Shown here one piece after another: positions 25,757 through 34,956 of a stretch of 64,000 bases of DNA. Every line of letters begins with the position of its first letter. Position 1 is the first letter of the stretch. Source of the stretch: Cytophagales bacterium (lineage in GTDB: Bacteria; Bacteroidota; Bacteroidia; Cytophagales; 172606-1); NCBI GenBank assembly GCA_030446715.1, contig JAUJMU010000001.1, positions 124,001 through 188,000 of the forward strand. Reading direction: 5' to 3'. A model generated the notes under the pieces. That model was not told the DNA's origin. It was given only the letters and a program-made list of their open reading frames with translations, and did not search any database. The position numbers and the translations under genes were made by a program.

Positions 25757-27151
25757 TTAATGTATTGATCCGGCTGCCGGAGCCAGCCAATCGCGGATCG
25801 GTTCCACGTACCGGTCAATATCGCCGGCGCCGATGGTGACCAGCACTTCCAGCGGCGTCTCCCGCAGCCGGTGCAGCAACTCGTTCTTAGGGCATAACGT
25901 CTTTTCGGCCATATTGGTCTTTTGGAAGATTATTTCTGACGTTATGCCGGGTATCGGAAGCTCACGCGCCGGGTAGATTTCCAGCAGAAAAAGCTGGTCG
26001 GCCAGCTCCAGGCTCCGGGCAAAACCTTCGGCAAAATCGCGGGTACGCGAGTAGAGATGCGGCTGAAACACAGCCGTTATCTTCCGGCCCGGGTACAATG
26101 CCCGCACCGACCGCAGAAACGCTTCGATTTCCGTAGGGTGGTGGGCGTAATCGTCAATGAAAATAATTTTATCGCCGGCCAGCACGTACTCAAAGCGACG
26201 CTTTACGCCCCTGAAGGAGGCAACCGCTTCCCGGATCACTTCTGCCTCCACGCCAAGGTGCAGGGCTACAGCCGTGGCAGCGGTGGCGTTCTCCACGTTA
26301 TGGAAGCCGGGCATCTGTAGCCGGAACCCTTCAATCAGTCCCGCGGGAGCAGCTACGTCAAACAAGAAAGAATGGCCCTCCTGCCGTACGTTCAGGGCCG
26401 AGAAGTGGGCCGGCTCTCCGCAGGCAAAATCCTTTACACCGGCACCGGCCGGCTCCAGCGGCAATCCTTTGCGCCGGAACAACTGCCCGCCCGGCTTGAT
26501 CTGGGCCACAAAATCGCGGAACGATTTTTTGAGTTCGTCGTGGGTGCCGTAGATATCCAGGTGGTCGGCGTCCATGGAAGTGACCACGGCTACATCGGGG
26601 TAAAGCGTCAGGAAAGACCGGTCGTATTCATCGGCCTCGGCCACCATGATGGGCTCGCCCTTGGCGGCATCGCCCAGCAGCAGATTGGTACCGTAGTTCT
26701 GCGTGATACCTCCCAGAAAAGCGGTGCAGTTAAGCCCTGCCTGGGTGAGTACGTGGGCAATCATGGACGAGGTAGTCGTCTTGCCGTGGGTACCGGCTAC
26801 GGCTACGGTGGTCAGGTTCCGGGTAAGCCTGCCCAGCACCTGCGAACGTTTCAGTACCCGGAAGTCATTGGCCCGGAAGTATGCCAGCTCCTGGTGGTCT
26901 TTGGGCACGGCCGGCGTATACACCACCAGCACTCCTTCCCCTGCGGTACGGAAGCCGTCCGGAATCTGCGCGACGGAGTCCTCAAAATGGACGGCAATGC
27001 CCTCCGCGGCAAGGGCATCGGTAAGCGGAGTGGAGGTGCGGTCGTATCCTGCCACGCGGCAGCCGTAGTGCCGGAACCAGCGGGCAAGGGCACTCATGCC
27101 GATTCCTCCGATTCCAGCAAAATAGACGTGCGTAAGCGTTTTCAGATTCAC
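25757..27151 (-). CDS. murC: UDP-N-acetylmuramate--L-alanine ligase MurC
   Basis: 464 residues. The N-terminal UDP-binding motif is YFAGIGGIGMSALARWF (about 9-25). The ATP-binding loop is VAGTHGKTTTSSMIAH (about 117-132). Central motifs EADEYDRSFL and SMDADHLDIYG, and the C-terminal YAHHPTEI and QPHLYSRTRDF, are all standard MurC. It adds L-alanine to UDP-MurNAc in peptidoglycan synthesis. It heads the block murC-ftsQ-ftsA-ftsZ. The genes normally upstream in the dcw cluster (murG, ftsW, murD and others) are not here. Confidence 0.97.
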   Translation of the reverse strand: MNLKTLTHVYFAGIGGIGMSALARWFRHYGCRVAGYDRTSTPLTDALAAEGIAVHFEDSVAQIPDGFRTAGEGVLVVYTPAVPKDHQELAYFRANDFRVLKRSQVLGRLTRNLTTVAVAGTHGKTTTSSMIAHVLTQAGLNCTAFLGGITQNYGTNLLLGDAAKGEPIMVAEADEYDRSFLTLYPDVAVVTSMDADHLDIYGTHDELKKSFRDFVAQIKPGGQLFRRKGLPLEPAGAGVKDFACGEPAHFSALNVRQEGHSFLFDVAAPAGLIEGFRLQMPGFHNVENATAATAVALHLGVEAEVIREAVASFRGVKRRFEYVLAGDKIIFIDDYAHHPTEIEAFLRSVRALYPGRKITAVFQPHLYSRTRDFAEGFARSLELADQLFLLEIYPARELPIPGITSEIIFQKTNMAEKTLCPKNELLHRLRETPLEVLVTIGAGDIDRYVEPIRDWLAPAAGSIH

Positions 27152-27303
27152 TGGCAGGCTGGTTTACTCCCGGTGCGAATTTAATTAATCGGTTTTAGCA
27201 AAAACGCGGCGTTTCTTACAATGTATTCTGGAATAGGTGCAAACGGGCTTTTGAGTTTTTACTTTTGCGGTAACGTGTTCTGAATAAAGGCCTTATAAAT
27301 AAA

Positions 27304-27330
27304 GAAGCGCGGGCTTACTCCCGCGCTAAA
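27304..27330 (-). terminator. Terminator after the two-domain hypothetical gene
   Basis: AGCGCGGG (27306-27313) pairs with CCCGCGCT (27320-27327). Read on the minus strand it is followed by a T-rich stretch (TTCTTTATTTAT), downstream of the stop at 27343. Confidence 0.7.
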
Positions 27331-27342
27331 ATTTTAATTTTT

Positions 27343-28239
27343 TTAAGGATGGTCGTTCAAACTGATGGAGTCGGTGTCCTCCCGCTCAGAAGTAAGCCAG
27401 TGTTCAGCGGAAATGCGGTCCTTAAAATACCGGATCGGTACGGAGTTGACCGAAAAAGAATCCATTCCGTGCACCAGCGTCTCGCATTCCGGTGCCACAA
27501 GGTCAGCTACTTTCAGCAAACCATTGCGCAGCAGGGCATCGCGGTTGGGTACGGGCGGCGCCCATACGGTGCCACTGTCGTCGGGTTCAATTTCAGACAG
27601 GTCGTTGAGCAGCGTAAATTCGGGACCGATCAGGCCGGCGATCCGGCCAATGTGGTTGTGCAGTTCCTGCACCTCGCGTACCTGTGACCACGGCTTCTTT
27701 ACCCGCATGTACAGGCGGTGATGCAGCCGGTCAGCCGTGAAGCTGAAAAGGTCATTGTCGGCGATCATGAACGGCGGCGGAGAGGATAAAAAACGATGCA
27801 CGAAGTCGTCGCTGGTTTGCGGAGCATGCGTATGAGGCACGGGCTCATCAGCCGGATCAGGATGGGTAATAATAACGGCATTGGTGTGGCGGTGGCCTTC
27901 TTCTTCCGGGTACCGGTGGTTGTCAGTGGCAGGAGCAGCATCCGGCTGCAGGCCTTTTTGCAGCAGGGTTTCGTCGGTTTCGCCACTGCCCCGGCGACCG
28001 TTTACGCCGGTGATGCGGTCCAGGGGAACGCTGCCTTCATCCAGCCGGACATAATCCATTCCGTTTTCGGCGTAAAGGTCATGTACCCGGCTGATGACCA
28101 GCATTTCCCGGCCCTGCCCATCGAGATAAGCAATTTCGCAGGTCTGGTTCTGGCTGCCGGCCTCTGTGAGCATATCATGAAAATTACTGCTGACCGGCCG
28201 GTATCCTCCGGGTGAGGATGCATTTTGTGGAGTGTTCAT
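27343..28239 (-). CDS. Two-domain protein, possible Rof-like plus STAS/SpoIIAA-like
   Basis: 298 residues, no signal peptide. About 30-82: CEIAYLDGQGREMLVISRV then VRLDEGSVPLDRITGVNG resembles the small Sm-like fold of Rho-binding antiterminators, but weakly. About 83-150: low-complexity, His/Pro/Glu-rich linker. About 155-290: a segment ending PIRYFKDRISAEHWL, similar to SpoIIAA-like/STAS domains. I am not certain of either assignment. The gene is monocistronic with its own terminator. Confidence 0.5.
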   Translation of the reverse strand: MNTPQNASSPGGYRPVSSNFHDMLTEAGSQNQTCEIAYLDGQGREMLVISRVHDLYAENGMDYVRLDEGSVPLDRITGVNGRRGSGETDETLLQKGLQPDAAPATDNHRYPEEEGHRHTNAVIITHPDPADEPVPHTHAPQTSDDFVHRFLSSPPPFMIADNDLFSFTADRLHHRLYMRVKKPWSQVREVQELHNHIGRIAGLIGPEFTLLNDLSEIEPDDSGTVWAPPVPNRDALLRNGLLKVADLVAPECETLVHGMDSFSVNSVPIRYFKDRISAEHWLTSEREDTDSISLNDHP

Positions 28240-28472
28240 GGCTGAGTGGGATATCGCTTTCCCGGTTGCTACGGGAAAATGGCCGTGATGGTTTAAAGTT
28301 GTGTTCGGGGTTGCCTGTATTACTTTGCCAATTGATTGGCTCTAAAGGGATACAATATTGCCCATAAACCATCTTTTACTCGACAGATATAGTAGGAAAT
28401 CTATATACAGGTTCTGAATATTTTACATATTTTCAAAAAATTTACAACCTCTCTTCTATTTTACTATTCTAC

Positions 28473-29650
28473 ATGTCCAAATTACTTCCAATTCACCCTT
28501 TCCCTGCCCGTATGGCACCCGAAATAGCATATGAAGCAATCAAAAATTTACCTGCAGGTTCTACTGTCTTAGATCCAATGCTCGGTTCTGGCACAACAGC
28601 CAAAATTGCTTCCTTAAATGGACATAGGTGCATTGGTTTTGACATTGATCCCTTATCAATCCTTATTTCTAAAGCTTGGAGTTCTTGTGTTCCTCAACAA
28701 CAGGTAATCAAGAGTATGTACAAAACTCTGGAATCAACAGTAAACCTGAAAAAGGATATTCACTTACCTTGGATTATTTGATGACGATCTGGAAACAAAG
28801 CGGTTCATTGATTACTGGTTTGCTCCCCAACAACGGGATGATCTGAGGAAGCTATCTTATCTAATAACAAATCATTCAGATCCCGGAATACAGATTATTT
28901 TAAAAGTTGCCCTTAGCAAATTGATTATTACTAAAGATAAGGGGCCTCATTAGCCCGCGACGTCTCACATGGCAAACCTCACAAAGTTCGAAGTGAAAAT
29001 GACTACAATGTAATTGACAACTTTGAAAAAGTAGTCACCCATATTACCAAGAAAGCCAACGTCAACGCGGCAATAGTGCCACAGATCGGTTTATGTGATG
29101 CACGTAGACTGGCTGATGTTGATAACGATTTAGTCGATTTAATAATCACCTCTCCTCCTTATCTTCATGCTGTTGAGTACATGAGGGGACACAAACTATC
29201 TCTTGTGTGGCTGGGTTACTCCTTAAAGGACCTGCGTAAGATCAAGGAAAGCACAATTGGCACGCCGATTCGTCCCACTGAAGATGCTGATATTTTAAAA
29301 CTCGATTGCTCCATGAAGTAGGTGAACTTCATCAGCTACCCCTGATAAAGCAAAAACATGTTTTAAAGTATGCTGTTGATTTATATGCCACTGTCAAAGA
29401 GTTTCACCGTGTACTTAGACAGGGTGGGAGGGCTACAGTGGTGATTGCAGATGCTTTCTCAAAAGGTGTTTTAGTCAAGAATACGCAGATATTAAAGAAC
29501 GCTGCTGAACTTAGTGGTCTCAGGTTACACCATGAGCAGCAAAGGCAAATCCTTGCCTCGAAGCGATACTTACCTCCTCCAACAGCATCATCAGGCAATG
29601 ACCTAGGTAAAAGGATGAAGACGGAGTCAGTTTTAACTTTTACCAAGTAA
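28473..29650 (+). pseudogene. DNA methyltransferase, multiply frameshifted
   Basis: The N-terminal frame (28473-28781) carries motif I, VLDPMLGSGTTAKIA (about 32-46), and the GFDIDPLSILIS acidic loop. Coding then moves to a second frame from about 28780 (DDDLETKRFIDYWF), to a third at the GGGG run 28941-28944 (SLARDVSHGKPHK), and holds through the catalytic SPPYLHAVEYM at about 29150. It shifts again near 29300-29320 and ends as KTESVLTFTK. Motif I precedes SPPY, and SPPY suggests an amino methyltransferase (N4-cytosine or N6-adenine). An intact protein would have about 390 residues. At least three indels break it. It is the first gene of the NurA-HerA operon. Confidence 0.8.
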
Positions 29651-29664
29651 AGCACTGTTCGGAG

Positions 29665-30294
29665 ATGGGATCAGCATCATATCGGGAACTAAGCTTACAT
29701 CAAAGGCTAATGGCTAGAGATGAGACAGCTACTATTGAACTTTCAGGACTATACTATTTCCAATTAATAGAACAGGTCATCAAAAAGTATGGGCGTGTTC
29801 TTACCGATGAGGACACAATCGCAAGCATTGTCGGAGATGTAATACTAGACTATGGAGCAAATCCACATAAATACAACCCTGACAAAAGCTCGCTTTACGG
29901 GTACTTAAAAATGGCCGTGGACGGGGATATCAAAAATTTGCTAAAAGGACAAACCAAAGGCAAGCGAAGGCTGAAATCAAAAAATATTGGTGGAAGTGTC
30001 GAACTTGACAGTCTATTCCGGAATAGTATAGTAAGAGAGGTAAATGACCCGGCTACAAACCTGATTACAACCGAGGATGAAGAGAGAAGTACCCGAGCCA
30101 TAGAAGCCCTTTTTCCCGATCCTGCTGATCGTGAATTGGTAAACCTTATGCGTTCAGGCACTCGAGAAACAGAACCTTATGCTATAGTACTTGAAATAAC
30201 ACATTTGTCTATAATAGATCAGAGGAAAAAAGTGAAACAACATAAAGACCGCATCAAAAAAAAGCTGTATAGGTTTCAAAGCCAATCTTCATAA
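29665..30294 (+). CDS. Sigma-70-like protein in the defence operon
   Basis: 209 residues. The N-terminal half resembles sigma region 2 (TIASIVGDVILDYGANPHKY, NPDKSSLYGYLKMAVDGDI). The C-terminal half resembles region 4 (LFPDPADRELVNLMRSGTRE, then VKQHKDRIKKKLYRF, the recognition-helix-like end). It could direct RNA polymerase to island promoters or act as a DNA-binding regulator. It starts 14 nt after the methyltransferase stop and is followed after 11 nt by the small protein gene. Confidence 0.6.
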   Translation: MGSASYRELSLHQRLMARDETATIELSGLYYFQLIEQVIKKYGRVLTDEDTIASIVGDVILDYGANPHKYNPDKSSLYGYLKMAVDGDIKNLLKGQTKGKRRLKSKNIGGSVELDSLFRNSIVREVNDPATNLITTEDEERSTRAIEALFPDPADRELVNLMRSGTRETEPYAIVLEITHLSIIDQRKKVKQHKDRIKKKLYRFQSQSS

Positions 30295-30305
30295 ATATCT
30301 TAAAA

Positions 30306-30668
30306 ATGAACAAGCGTACGCATTATAAAGAACTACTTATAAAAAAAGCATCCTTAAATAGGGAGTACTTAGCTTCTTACATTGAGCGGTATATGCAGTT
30401 CGAGAACATAGACAAGGAAAATATTAAATTACTCCTAGGGTGCTCAGAAGACAACTATTTCAAACTATGCGTCTGTTTGGCTCCGGAGTTAGAAGCAGAA
30501 GATTTTAAAGAGCGCATTGACAAAATTGCTGCCGCAACCTCTACCTCCTCACTGTCAATTATAAGAATATTGAAACGAGTAGATATGCTACAATCTATTG
30601 GTGACTCAGATGTTATGCTAATGGCAGCCCGAATGAAAGAGTCTAAAAATGAACGAGACGATGAATAA
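30306..30668 (+). CDS. Small regulator-like protein (120 aa) before the ImmA/IrrE protease
   Basis: 120 residues, soluble, helical. A segment LLLGCSEDNYFKLCVCLAP reads like a short helix-turn-helix-type region, and the C-terminus is charged (ESKNERDDE). I do not know the family. It lies between a sigma-like protein and an ImmA/IrrE protease with 11-nt gaps on each side. A plausible role is anti-sigma factor or repressor cleaved by the protease, by analogy with DdrO/IrrE and ImmR/ImmA; this is inference. Confidence 0.6.
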   Translation: MNKRTHYKELLIKKASLNREYLASYIERYMQFENIDKENIKLLLGCSEDNYFKLCVCLAPELEAEDFKERIDKIAAATSTSSLSIIRILKRVDMLQSIGDSDVMLMAARMKESKNERDDE

Positions 30669-30679
30669 AATATATCGTT

Positions 30680-31438
30680 GTGAAAACCATTTATGCAACG
30701 CCTTATATTATTGAGTTAGCAACAAGCTTTTGGAAGAAAGCGGGGGATATAAGTTCTTGGCCTCGTGATTTAGATCAAGCAGTTGCAGTTGCTCTACCAA
30801 TTGATGTAGTAAGTTTATCAAGATTAAGTACAAAGAAAATAGAAAAGTGGTTTCGCTCACGTAACTTTTCTTACCAACTTCTCGCTGATGATAAGCTTTT
30901 GCACGGTTTTATTATGATGAACCGGGGAAAGGGCTTCATATTCCTTAACGGAACTGACAGTAAAGAAGAAAGGCTTTTCACTCTTGCTCACGAAGTATCC
31001 CACTATATTATAGATTATCAGCAACCTCGCATTAAAGCCAGCAAGGTATTTGGAAAGCGTATTTTAGAAGTAGTAGATAGGCTTCGACCACCCACATCGC
31101 AGGAACAAGTAGACAGTGTCTTACTAGCCACAGAAATCAAACCTTATACCCACTTACTGGCAAAAGGCAGTAACTCCTACTGCAATGATTTGAAGATTTG
31201 GCAAGCAGAGGATAAGGCTGACGCATTAGCTTTCGAGCTATTAGCACCTTTTAACTCTGTTTATGCTGATCTGAAGGAGAAATCCGTTTCCTCATATAAA
31301 AACTGCTGTGCAGTTGCAGAACAGCTACTTATTAATAAATACGGTTTACCATCTTCTGTCACTTCATTGTATGCCCATTTTTTGGCACGCAGTATAACTG
31401 GTGGCCCTTCCGCATTAGAATCACTAGGATTAATATAA
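30680..31438 (+). CDS. ImmA/IrrE-family metallopeptidase
   Basis: 252 residues from a GTG at 30680 (no better ATG in frame). The zinc protease motif LAHEVSHYIIDY (HExxH, about 102-113) is intact, followed about 75 residues later by an acidic third-ligand region (AEDKADALAFELLAP). ImmA/IrrE enzymes cleave DNA-binding repressors in response to stress or mobile-element signals. The likely target is the 120-residue protein encoded just upstream (inference). Confidence 0.85.
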   Translation: MKTIYATPYIIELATSFWKKAGDISSWPRDLDQAVAVALPIDVVSLSRLSTKKIEKWFRSRNFSYQLLADDKLLHGFIMMNRGKGFIFLNGTDSKEERLFTLAHEVSHYIIDYQQPRIKASKVFGKRILEVVDRLRPPTSQEQVDSVLLATEIKPYTHLLAKGSNSYCNDLKIWQAEDKADALAFELLAPFNSVYADLKEKSVSSYKNCCAVAEQLLINKYGLPSSVTSLYAHFLARSITGGPSALESLGLI

Positions 31439-31502
31439 AAATTTGTATTGCCTGTCGAACTTGATTGACTTCTCCGGAATAGATTATTAAACAGTTTCTT
31501 TT

Positions 31503-32699
31503 ATGGAAGAAATAAACCAGCCACTGCCATATAGTAGCGAAATTGTACCTAATTCTATTAAGGGGCAAGAGTTGTCGTCACAACAGGAATATGAGAAAGC
31601 CATTGAAGCAGCTACGGACTTAGATACTTGGCATGATGGTGTTGACTTAATCAAGCTTTACCCAGAAATGAAAAAATGGGTAGAAGATGGGATTTACAAT
31701 GATGAACTGGGTGCCAAACAAATCAGGTCGGAGATCATTCCTATGATTGAGACTAGCCCTAATAGAATCGAATGTTCTGGGCTACACAAATTTGAGCCCT
31801 CTGATATTGAGAGAGCTCATCGTGGGTTATTGTTCAATGGTGGAGTTGAGGCATGCGATGGTACAATGGCATCGCATGATACACTTCCCTTGACTACTAC
31901 CCAAATCGGTGTTTGCATGGCTTCTTATCACGGACAACAAGGAAGTTTTGTACACCGCCTTTTTAGAAAAGATTTTAAAATTCGTGGTGAAGATCCAATG
32001 AATGAGGCTTTAGAGATGCTTAATCTGCGAAGTAAAAGAGATAGTATTGGATATAGCGAGCACGCGGGTAGAGGTATTATGGCTTATGCAGAACGAGCTC
32101 TGTTGTTAGAAAAATCAAAAGCAAGATGGCATATGGGACATGGTAGTCCTGTACCCTGGGAGTTGATGACGGGCTTTTGGGCAAGTAAGCGTGATATGAC
32201 TGATAAAGCATTGGATTTGATGAGGAGAATGATAAATCATAAACGCTTTGTTTATATACCAAGTGCGCCTAAAAAACTTGCTTTGTTATCATTTGGCAAC
32301 GCTCTCAAGCCCTTCGAATATCTAGTACTAACCACTTATGAGAAGGAATTAAACGATTTACTTGAAGATGGGCATATTCGTGACTCTTACATAAAAAAGA
32401 ATATGCAAGAATTTGTCAATGAAGTAGGCCCACAGATTGCTATTGGTGTTTACCGTGCGTCTCCTTTTTCTCCTCCTTTTGTTTACTATGCTCATCGAGA
32501 CAACATGCAGATCGCTGCGCTTATTGCAATGGCTGATAGTACTCTCCAGCAGCATAGAGGATTTCCAATGCTGATCGATATTGCCGATAAATTATGCCAA
32601 AGCTCATTTGGAGCAAACACTTTTAAATCAACTGTCCAGCAGGCTTATGCTGATGCAGGAAGACCATTCCAGTACTCGCCCGAACGAGACACTCGTTAA
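31503..32699 (+). CDS. NurA-type nuclease
   Basis: 398 residues. The NurA pattern is seen in a central GGVEACDGTMASHDTLPL stretch (about 119-136; the Asp of CDG is the predicted metal ligand), a VYRASPFSPPFVYY strand and a C-terminal segment with RDNMQIAALIAMADSTLQ and a closing QHRGFPMLIDIADKL, which in NurA holds the second part of the RNase H-like site. NurA works as a dimer with hexameric HerA to degrade DNA ends. It lies 41 nt before herA. Confidence 0.75.
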   Translation: MEEINQPLPYSSEIVPNSIKGQELSSQQEYEKAIEAATDLDTWHDGVDLIKLYPEMKKWVEDGIYNDELGAKQIRSEIIPMIETSPNRIECSGLHKFEPSDIERAHRGLLFNGGVEACDGTMASHDTLPLTTTQIGVCMASYHGQQGSFVHRLFRKDFKIRGEDPMNEALEMLNLRSKRDSIGYSEHAGRGIMAYAERALLLEKSKARWHMGHGSPVPWELMTGFWASKRDMTDKALDLMRRMINHKRFVYIPSAPKKLALLSFGNALKPFEYLVLTTYEKELNDLLEDGHIRDSYIKKNMQEFVNEVGPQIAIGVYRASPFSPPFVYYAHRDNMQIAALIAMADSTLQQHRGFPMLIDIADKLCQSSFGANTFKSTVQQAYADAGRPFQYSPERDTR

Positions 32700-32740
32700 G
32701 ACCCTAAAATAATAATCTCACAACAATAATTAATACTCCT

Positions 32741-34615
32741 ATGCAGCCAGACTTATTCTCTAACAATCCTGTCACGGAAAACGGTAAAAAGGAACCCATT
32801 GCCAAACCTCCTAGTGCAGAATTAAGGCAACAAATTGCCGAGCATATAGACGAAGGCGGAGGAGAACAAACAATTGACCCTGCGTTTGAAGGAGCCCACG
32901 GCACTACTATGTTTGACCTGCCTAATAGTGAAGATAATATTATAACAGTGTTACTTCCTCGCGAGCATATACAAAAACTTTCTTCTCAATCACTTGTAAG
33001 GATAGGCAGTCGCAGTTTAAATCATGGTGGAGATGGAAGAGAATATCGAGGGATAGTAATTGCTGGTCCTTTTCATGAACCGGACGGGTTAAGAGCGGAC
33101 ACTAACATGATCGTTATACCTACAATCAATGGAGCATTCTTCATGCCTAAATACCATGGGCGTGTCCAAGTTGAAATCATGGGAGAACTTAAAGCTGATG
33201 TTGTAATTGCTCCTCTTTTTCGCCCTTTACCTAATAGCCCCGTTTTTGCGCTTGATGAAGAGGAAACAAAAAAATTATTAAAAATCGACGGAGAAATGTT
33301 GCTTGGTCAAGCTGTAGGTCACAATAATATGGAAGTTTTTATACCGAGGCGAAAAGAAGTCATATCTAAACATATGGTTGTATTAGGGAATACCGGCGGT
33401 GGTAAATCAACAACTAATTCTGGTTTGATAAGCCAATTTCAAAAGCAAGATATAGCTACAATTGTCTTTGATACTGAAGGAGAATACACACACATCGATA
33501 AACCTACTGAAGATGAAATAATGATCGGTTTGTTAAAAAAGCAAGGTAAAAATCCTGAGAAGGTTTCTAATATTCATGTTTACCATCTAACTGGTAGAGA
33601 TACTAAAGCAGAGCCTCCCACTCCAATAAGTGCTTTCAAACTAAACTTTTCTAATCTGTCTCCTTATGCAGCAGCCGATATTTTGGATCTAAATGACACT
33701 CAGCGTGATCGCTTTTTTGACCTGTATGACTTAACCAAGTTTATTATAAAAACTACAGGAATATATCCAAAGGTTGATGACATAAAGGAAGCAAAAGAAG
33801 CCAGTAGTATTGACGAATTGGAAACCGGTTATCCAAAAATGACTTTATCGCTTTTAATCGATATGGTTGAGTTTGTTATTGCTTATCTGTCAAAAGATGA
33901 CTATGAACCTTTTAATAAGGTTCTACAGGATGTTCAAACAATCCGGATTATTAAAGAACGGCTTGATAAGATGAAGCCTGATTCAAAAGCAAGCTGGAAA
34001 GCTGTGAAAAATCGACTTTGGAGACTACACAAGCCTGGGATATTTGATCAAGCATCGTGTGCGGAGATTTCATACAAAGATTTATTACAGCCCGGAAAAG
34101 TATCTATTATTGACTTAAGCGATACTGATTCTACTATGATTAACAATTTAGTAATTGCTAATCTACTTCGAGGAATACAGTTAGAGCAAGATAGAGCTTA
34201 TGAGCAAGCTGTTAATGAAGGCAAAAGTCCTACTCCAGCAATGATTATTATTGAAGAAGCGCATGAATTTCTTCATAAGGACCGTATTGCAAAAATGGAT
34301 CACTTATTTCAACAAGTTGCACGTATAGCACGCAGGGGTCGTAAGCGCTGGTTAGGTCTTTTATTCTCCACTCAGTTGCCTCAGCATTTGCCTGATGAAG
34401 TGTTAGGGCTTGTTAACAATCACATACTTCATAAAATTAATGACGCTACTGTTGTAAGCAGGCTAAAAAAATCTATAGGAGGTATAGATGAAAGCTTATG
34501 GAATAAATTACCAAACTTGGCCTCTGGTCAAGCTATTGTGAACACAACACGAATGGCAAGATCTTTATTAGTAGCTATTAACCCAACACCTTGTAAGTTG
34601 TTAATGATCGAGTAA
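32741..34615 (+). CDS. HerA-type DNA translocase ATPase
   Basis: 624 residues. An N-terminal HAS-barrel-like region (about 60-170) precedes the ATPase core: Walker A VLGNTGGGKSTTNSG (about 212-226), Walker B AMIIIEEAHEFLH (about 498-510), and the sensor/arginine-finger region QVARIARRGRKRWLGLLFST then PDEVLGLVNNHILHKI. The C-terminal KLLMIE is typical of HerA. It forms a hexameric ring that feeds DNA to NurA. This is the last gene of the AT-rich operon that starts at 28473. Confidence 0.9.
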   Translation: MQPDLFSNNPVTENGKKEPIAKPPSAELRQQIAEHIDEGGGEQTIDPAFEGAHGTTMFDLPNSEDNIITVLLPREHIQKLSSQSLVRIGSRSLNHGGDGREYRGIVIAGPFHEPDGLRADTNMIVIPTINGAFFMPKYHGRVQVEIMGELKADVVIAPLFRPLPNSPVFALDEEETKKLLKIDGEMLLGQAVGHNNMEVFIPRRKEVISKHMVVLGNTGGGKSTTNSGLISQFQKQDIATIVFDTEGEYTHIDKPTEDEIMIGLLKKQGKNPEKVSNIHVYHLTGRDTKAEPPTPISAFKLNFSNLSPYAAADILDLNDTQRDRFFDLYDLTKFIIKTTGIYPKVDDIKEAKEASSIDELETGYPKMTLSLLIDMVEFVIAYLSKDDYEPFNKVLQDVQTIRIIKERLDKMKPDSKASWKAVKNRLWRLHKPGIFDQASCAEISYKDLLQPGKVSIIDLSDTDSTMINNLVIANLLRGIQLEQDRAYEQAVNEGKSPTPAMIIIEEAHEFLHKDRIAKMDHLFQQVARIARRGRKRWLGLLFSTQLPQHLPDEVLGLVNNHILHKINDATVVSRLKKSIGGIDESLWNKLPNLASGQAIVNTTRMARSLLVAINPTPCKLLMIE

Positions 34616-34677
34616 TTATCAGGAGTTCTTTGGTTTTTAGGTAGCAGAAGGACTCTATCTATTTTAAAAACAGTGTT

Positions 34678-34956
34678 ATGGATAATTTCGACCTTACCCT
34701 TGATTTCAGTCTTATCAGTGCTCCCGAGTTGAGTTCTATCCGGGTCAACCACACAGAGGTCAAATCCGTATTTGAGAACAAGAACTCCAGATACGAGGAT
34801 TTCGGAGACTTCAGGTTTGCAATAGGATACAGCAGTAAATCCAAATTTTTGTCTGTTGCATTTGATACCCAAACCGAAATCGCCGATATTAGGGTATTGA
34901 AAGTCTATCTGTCCCATGAAACCGAAATTCAGAAAATCTACTGCACCCCAGGCTGA
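34678..34956 (+). CDS. Small protein, possible BrnT-like toxin
   Basis: 92 residues. A His-x(4)-VKSVFEN region, RFAIGYSSKSKFLSVAFD, and a C-terminal DIRVLKVYLSHETEIQKIY together resemble BrnT/RelE-like small toxins (RNase fold), but weakly. A second small gene overlaps its end by 41 nt, as in many toxin-antitoxin pairs. It follows the HerA gene by 62 nt on the same strand. Confidence 0.45.
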   Translation: MDNFDLTLDFSLISAPELSSIRVNHTEVKSVFENKNSRYEDFGDFRFAIGYSSKSKFLSVAFDTQTEIADIRVLKVYLSHETEIQKIYCTPG

